Notes under the pieces: generated by a model | What the model saw: the letters and a program-made list of their open reading frames with translations, nothing else | Database searches by the model: none | Told to the model about the DNA's origin: nothing | Program-made: the position numbers and the translations under genes | Assembly: GCA_028293375.1 (NCBI GenBank) | Contig: JAQGOY010000122.1 | Span: 1-37,083, forward strand | Length of the DNA stretch: 37,083 bases | Source: Verrucomicrobiales bacterium | GTDB taxonomy: Bacteria > Verrucomicrobiota > Verrucomicrobiia > Limisphaerales > JAQGOY01 | Reading direction: 5' to 3' | Part shown: piece after piece, positions 36,182 through 37,083 of the stretch | How the letters are laid out: the number at the start of each line of letters is the position of its first letter | Position numbering within the stretch: position 1 is the first letter of the stretch

Positions 36182-36828
36182 CGGTGACAAGCGGAGCAGT
36201 TTTGAGAAGCGTTAACATGCCAGTTTTTCACGAATTCGGTGCCTTTCTTTTCCTGCTCTTCAGGGGAAATGACAAGATCGAGATTAAACACGTCCTTGTT
36301 CTCGCGAAGGTGTTTGGATGGATCGCGATGGCATTCGAGACAGAAGCTCATGGTCAAGGACTTGACCTGCTTCACTTCATCAAGGTGATTGACCTGTCCA
36401 TGACACTTCACACAACTGACACCGCGGTTGACGTGGACGGAATGGTTAAAATAAACGTAGTCTGGAAGTTTATGAATTTGAATCCAGGGGATGGGCTGGC
36501 CGGTCGCAGCGCTCTCGCGAACCAATGCCAGCTTATCGTCGTCCTTCAGCACCTGGTTATGGCAGTTCATACAGGTCGAACTGGTGGGGACGTTCGAATA
36601 CCAGGATTTCTCCACCCCGTTATGGCAATATCGGCAATCGATACCGAGTTGCGTGGCGTGGATATTATGGGAGAAAGCGACGGGCTGATGGGGTTGGTAA
36701 CCGATGTTGGCGTACTTCGGTGTGAAATAATAATTGATCCCCGCCGTGGCGGCACTGGCGACAAGAAGTGCGCCAATGGCTACTTTGAGGGGAAGCCGGT
36801 TTGTCCACCTGGGAAAGATGTCTGACAT
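36178..36828 (-). CDS. actA: Alternative complex III subunit ActA, pentahaem cytochrome c
   Basis: First gene of the respiratory operon. The 216-residue protein has an N-terminal membrane helix (about 12-30) and a periplasmic domain with five haem c motifs: CRYCH (65-69), CMNCH (86-90), CVKCH (139-143), CLECH (163-167) and CSACH (211-215). Additional histidines in FSHNIH, HKLPDYVYFNHSVH and NWHVN likely serve as distal ligands, giving mostly bis-His haems, as in known ActA. It carries electrons from the ActB clusters to ActE. The usual five-haem count is intact. Promoter elements should lie in the 36829-37005 region. Confidence 0.94.
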   Translation of the reverse strand: MSDIFPRWTNRLPLKVAIGALLVASAATAGINYYFTPKYANIGYQPHQPVAFSHNIHATQLGIDCRYCHNGVEKSWYSNVPTSSTCMNCHNQVLKDDDKLALVRESAATGQPIPWIQIHKLPDYVYFNHSVHVNRGVSCVKCHGQVNHLDEVKQVKSLTMSFCLECHRDPSKHLRENKDVFNLDLVISPEEQEKKGTEFVKNWHVNASQNCSACHR

Positions 36829-37005
36829 TTGCTTGTGTTTTCTTTTAAGAAATCAATGTTCTATTCTCGCCCTTCAGCCTTGGGAGAGCCGGGTTTAATC
36901 CCGCAACGAAGCTATTCCGTCAATCACAAAATGAAACGTAAGACTCATTAATGGTCCCAGCAGGCCCATCATACATCATTAGCTCGTCTTTTGACCTGCG
37001 GATTC
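36829..37005 (-). promoter_or_regulatory. Upstream region of the act-cco operon
   Basis: For leftward transcription, a possible -35 (TTGACG, at 36923-36918) and a poor -10 (GATTAA, at 36900-36895) are 17 bases apart. A symmetric TTTCTT-TT-AAGAAA lies at 36839-36852, just before the actA ATG, and could be an operator or only AT-rich chance. A four-base-pair hairpin, CGGG-TTTAAT-CCCG, overlaps the putative -10. No ribosome site is obvious. Confidence 0.25.
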
Positions 37006-37083
37006 ATGATTACCGTCTTTGAATCCTGCTCGCAAGAAGATTGTGAAATTTTTCACGAATTGCGTCCTGATAATGAAGAGCAT
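37006..37083 (+). CDS. Possible start of a rightward gene, cut by the window edge
   Basis: An ATG at 37006 opens 26 codons (MITVFESCSQEDCEIFHELR...) that stay open to the edge. It would be divergent from the act operon. No ribosome site is seen and the stretch is too short to identify, so it may be chance. Confidence 0.2.
   Translation, partial: MITVFESCSQEDCEIFHELRPDNEEH

Overview
The window most likely comes from a Verrucomicrobiota-type bacterium. The signs are a secreted delta-60 repeat protein with the 'Y-hydrophobic repeat...YR' C-terminal module common in that phylum, an alternative complex III (ACIII) operon fused to cbb3-type oxidase genes, and Shine-Dalgarno sites that are weak or absent before most starts. 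This placement is by family knowledge only; no marker gene such as rRNA is present.

Layout. (1) 1-3388: a truncated leftward gene, a rightward DAHP synthase (aroF), and two leftward genes (a VOC/glyoxalase-fold protein and a secreted thioredoxin-like/CxxCH/double-PDZ protein). (2) 3389-19481: a rightward nonribosomal peptide synthetase (NRPS) locus of about 16 kb. It comprises A-PCP-C-A-PCP, two tandem secreted seven-repeat beta-propeller proteins, a terminator, C-A-PCP, and C-A-PCP-TE. By-eye specificity codes read Thr, Gly, Val-like and Ile-like, so a collinear product would be a Thr-Gly-Val-Ile-type tetrapeptide released by a thioesterase with a cysteine nucleophile. The initiation module is cut by one in-frame TAG between motifs A9 and A10. 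A free-standing carrier protein lies just beyond the last NRPS gene on the opposite strand. (3) 20176-25616: a large AsmA-like envelope protein and an M20-family dipeptidase. (4) 36828-25650, leftward: a ten-gene, tightly coupled respiratory operon, actA-actB-actC-actD-actE-actF, a small membrane protein, a CcoN-like subunit, ccoO and a CcoP-like cytochrome.

How the genes work together. ACIII oxidises quinol and passes electrons through c-type haems. The CcoO and CcoP-like cytochromes would normally carry them to an oxidase. The CcoN-like subunit here, however, lacks every histidine that should hold haem b, haem b3 and CuB, plus the cross-linked tyrosine. It cannot be an ordinary oxygen reductase and may be a scaffold or docking subunit.

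The observations most worth following are the amber-split NRPS, the ligand-less CcoN, the twin secreted propellers inside an NRPS locus, the Cys-type thioesterase and the orphan carrier protein. I saw no tRNA, rRNA, CRISPR, insertion sequence or phage gene.
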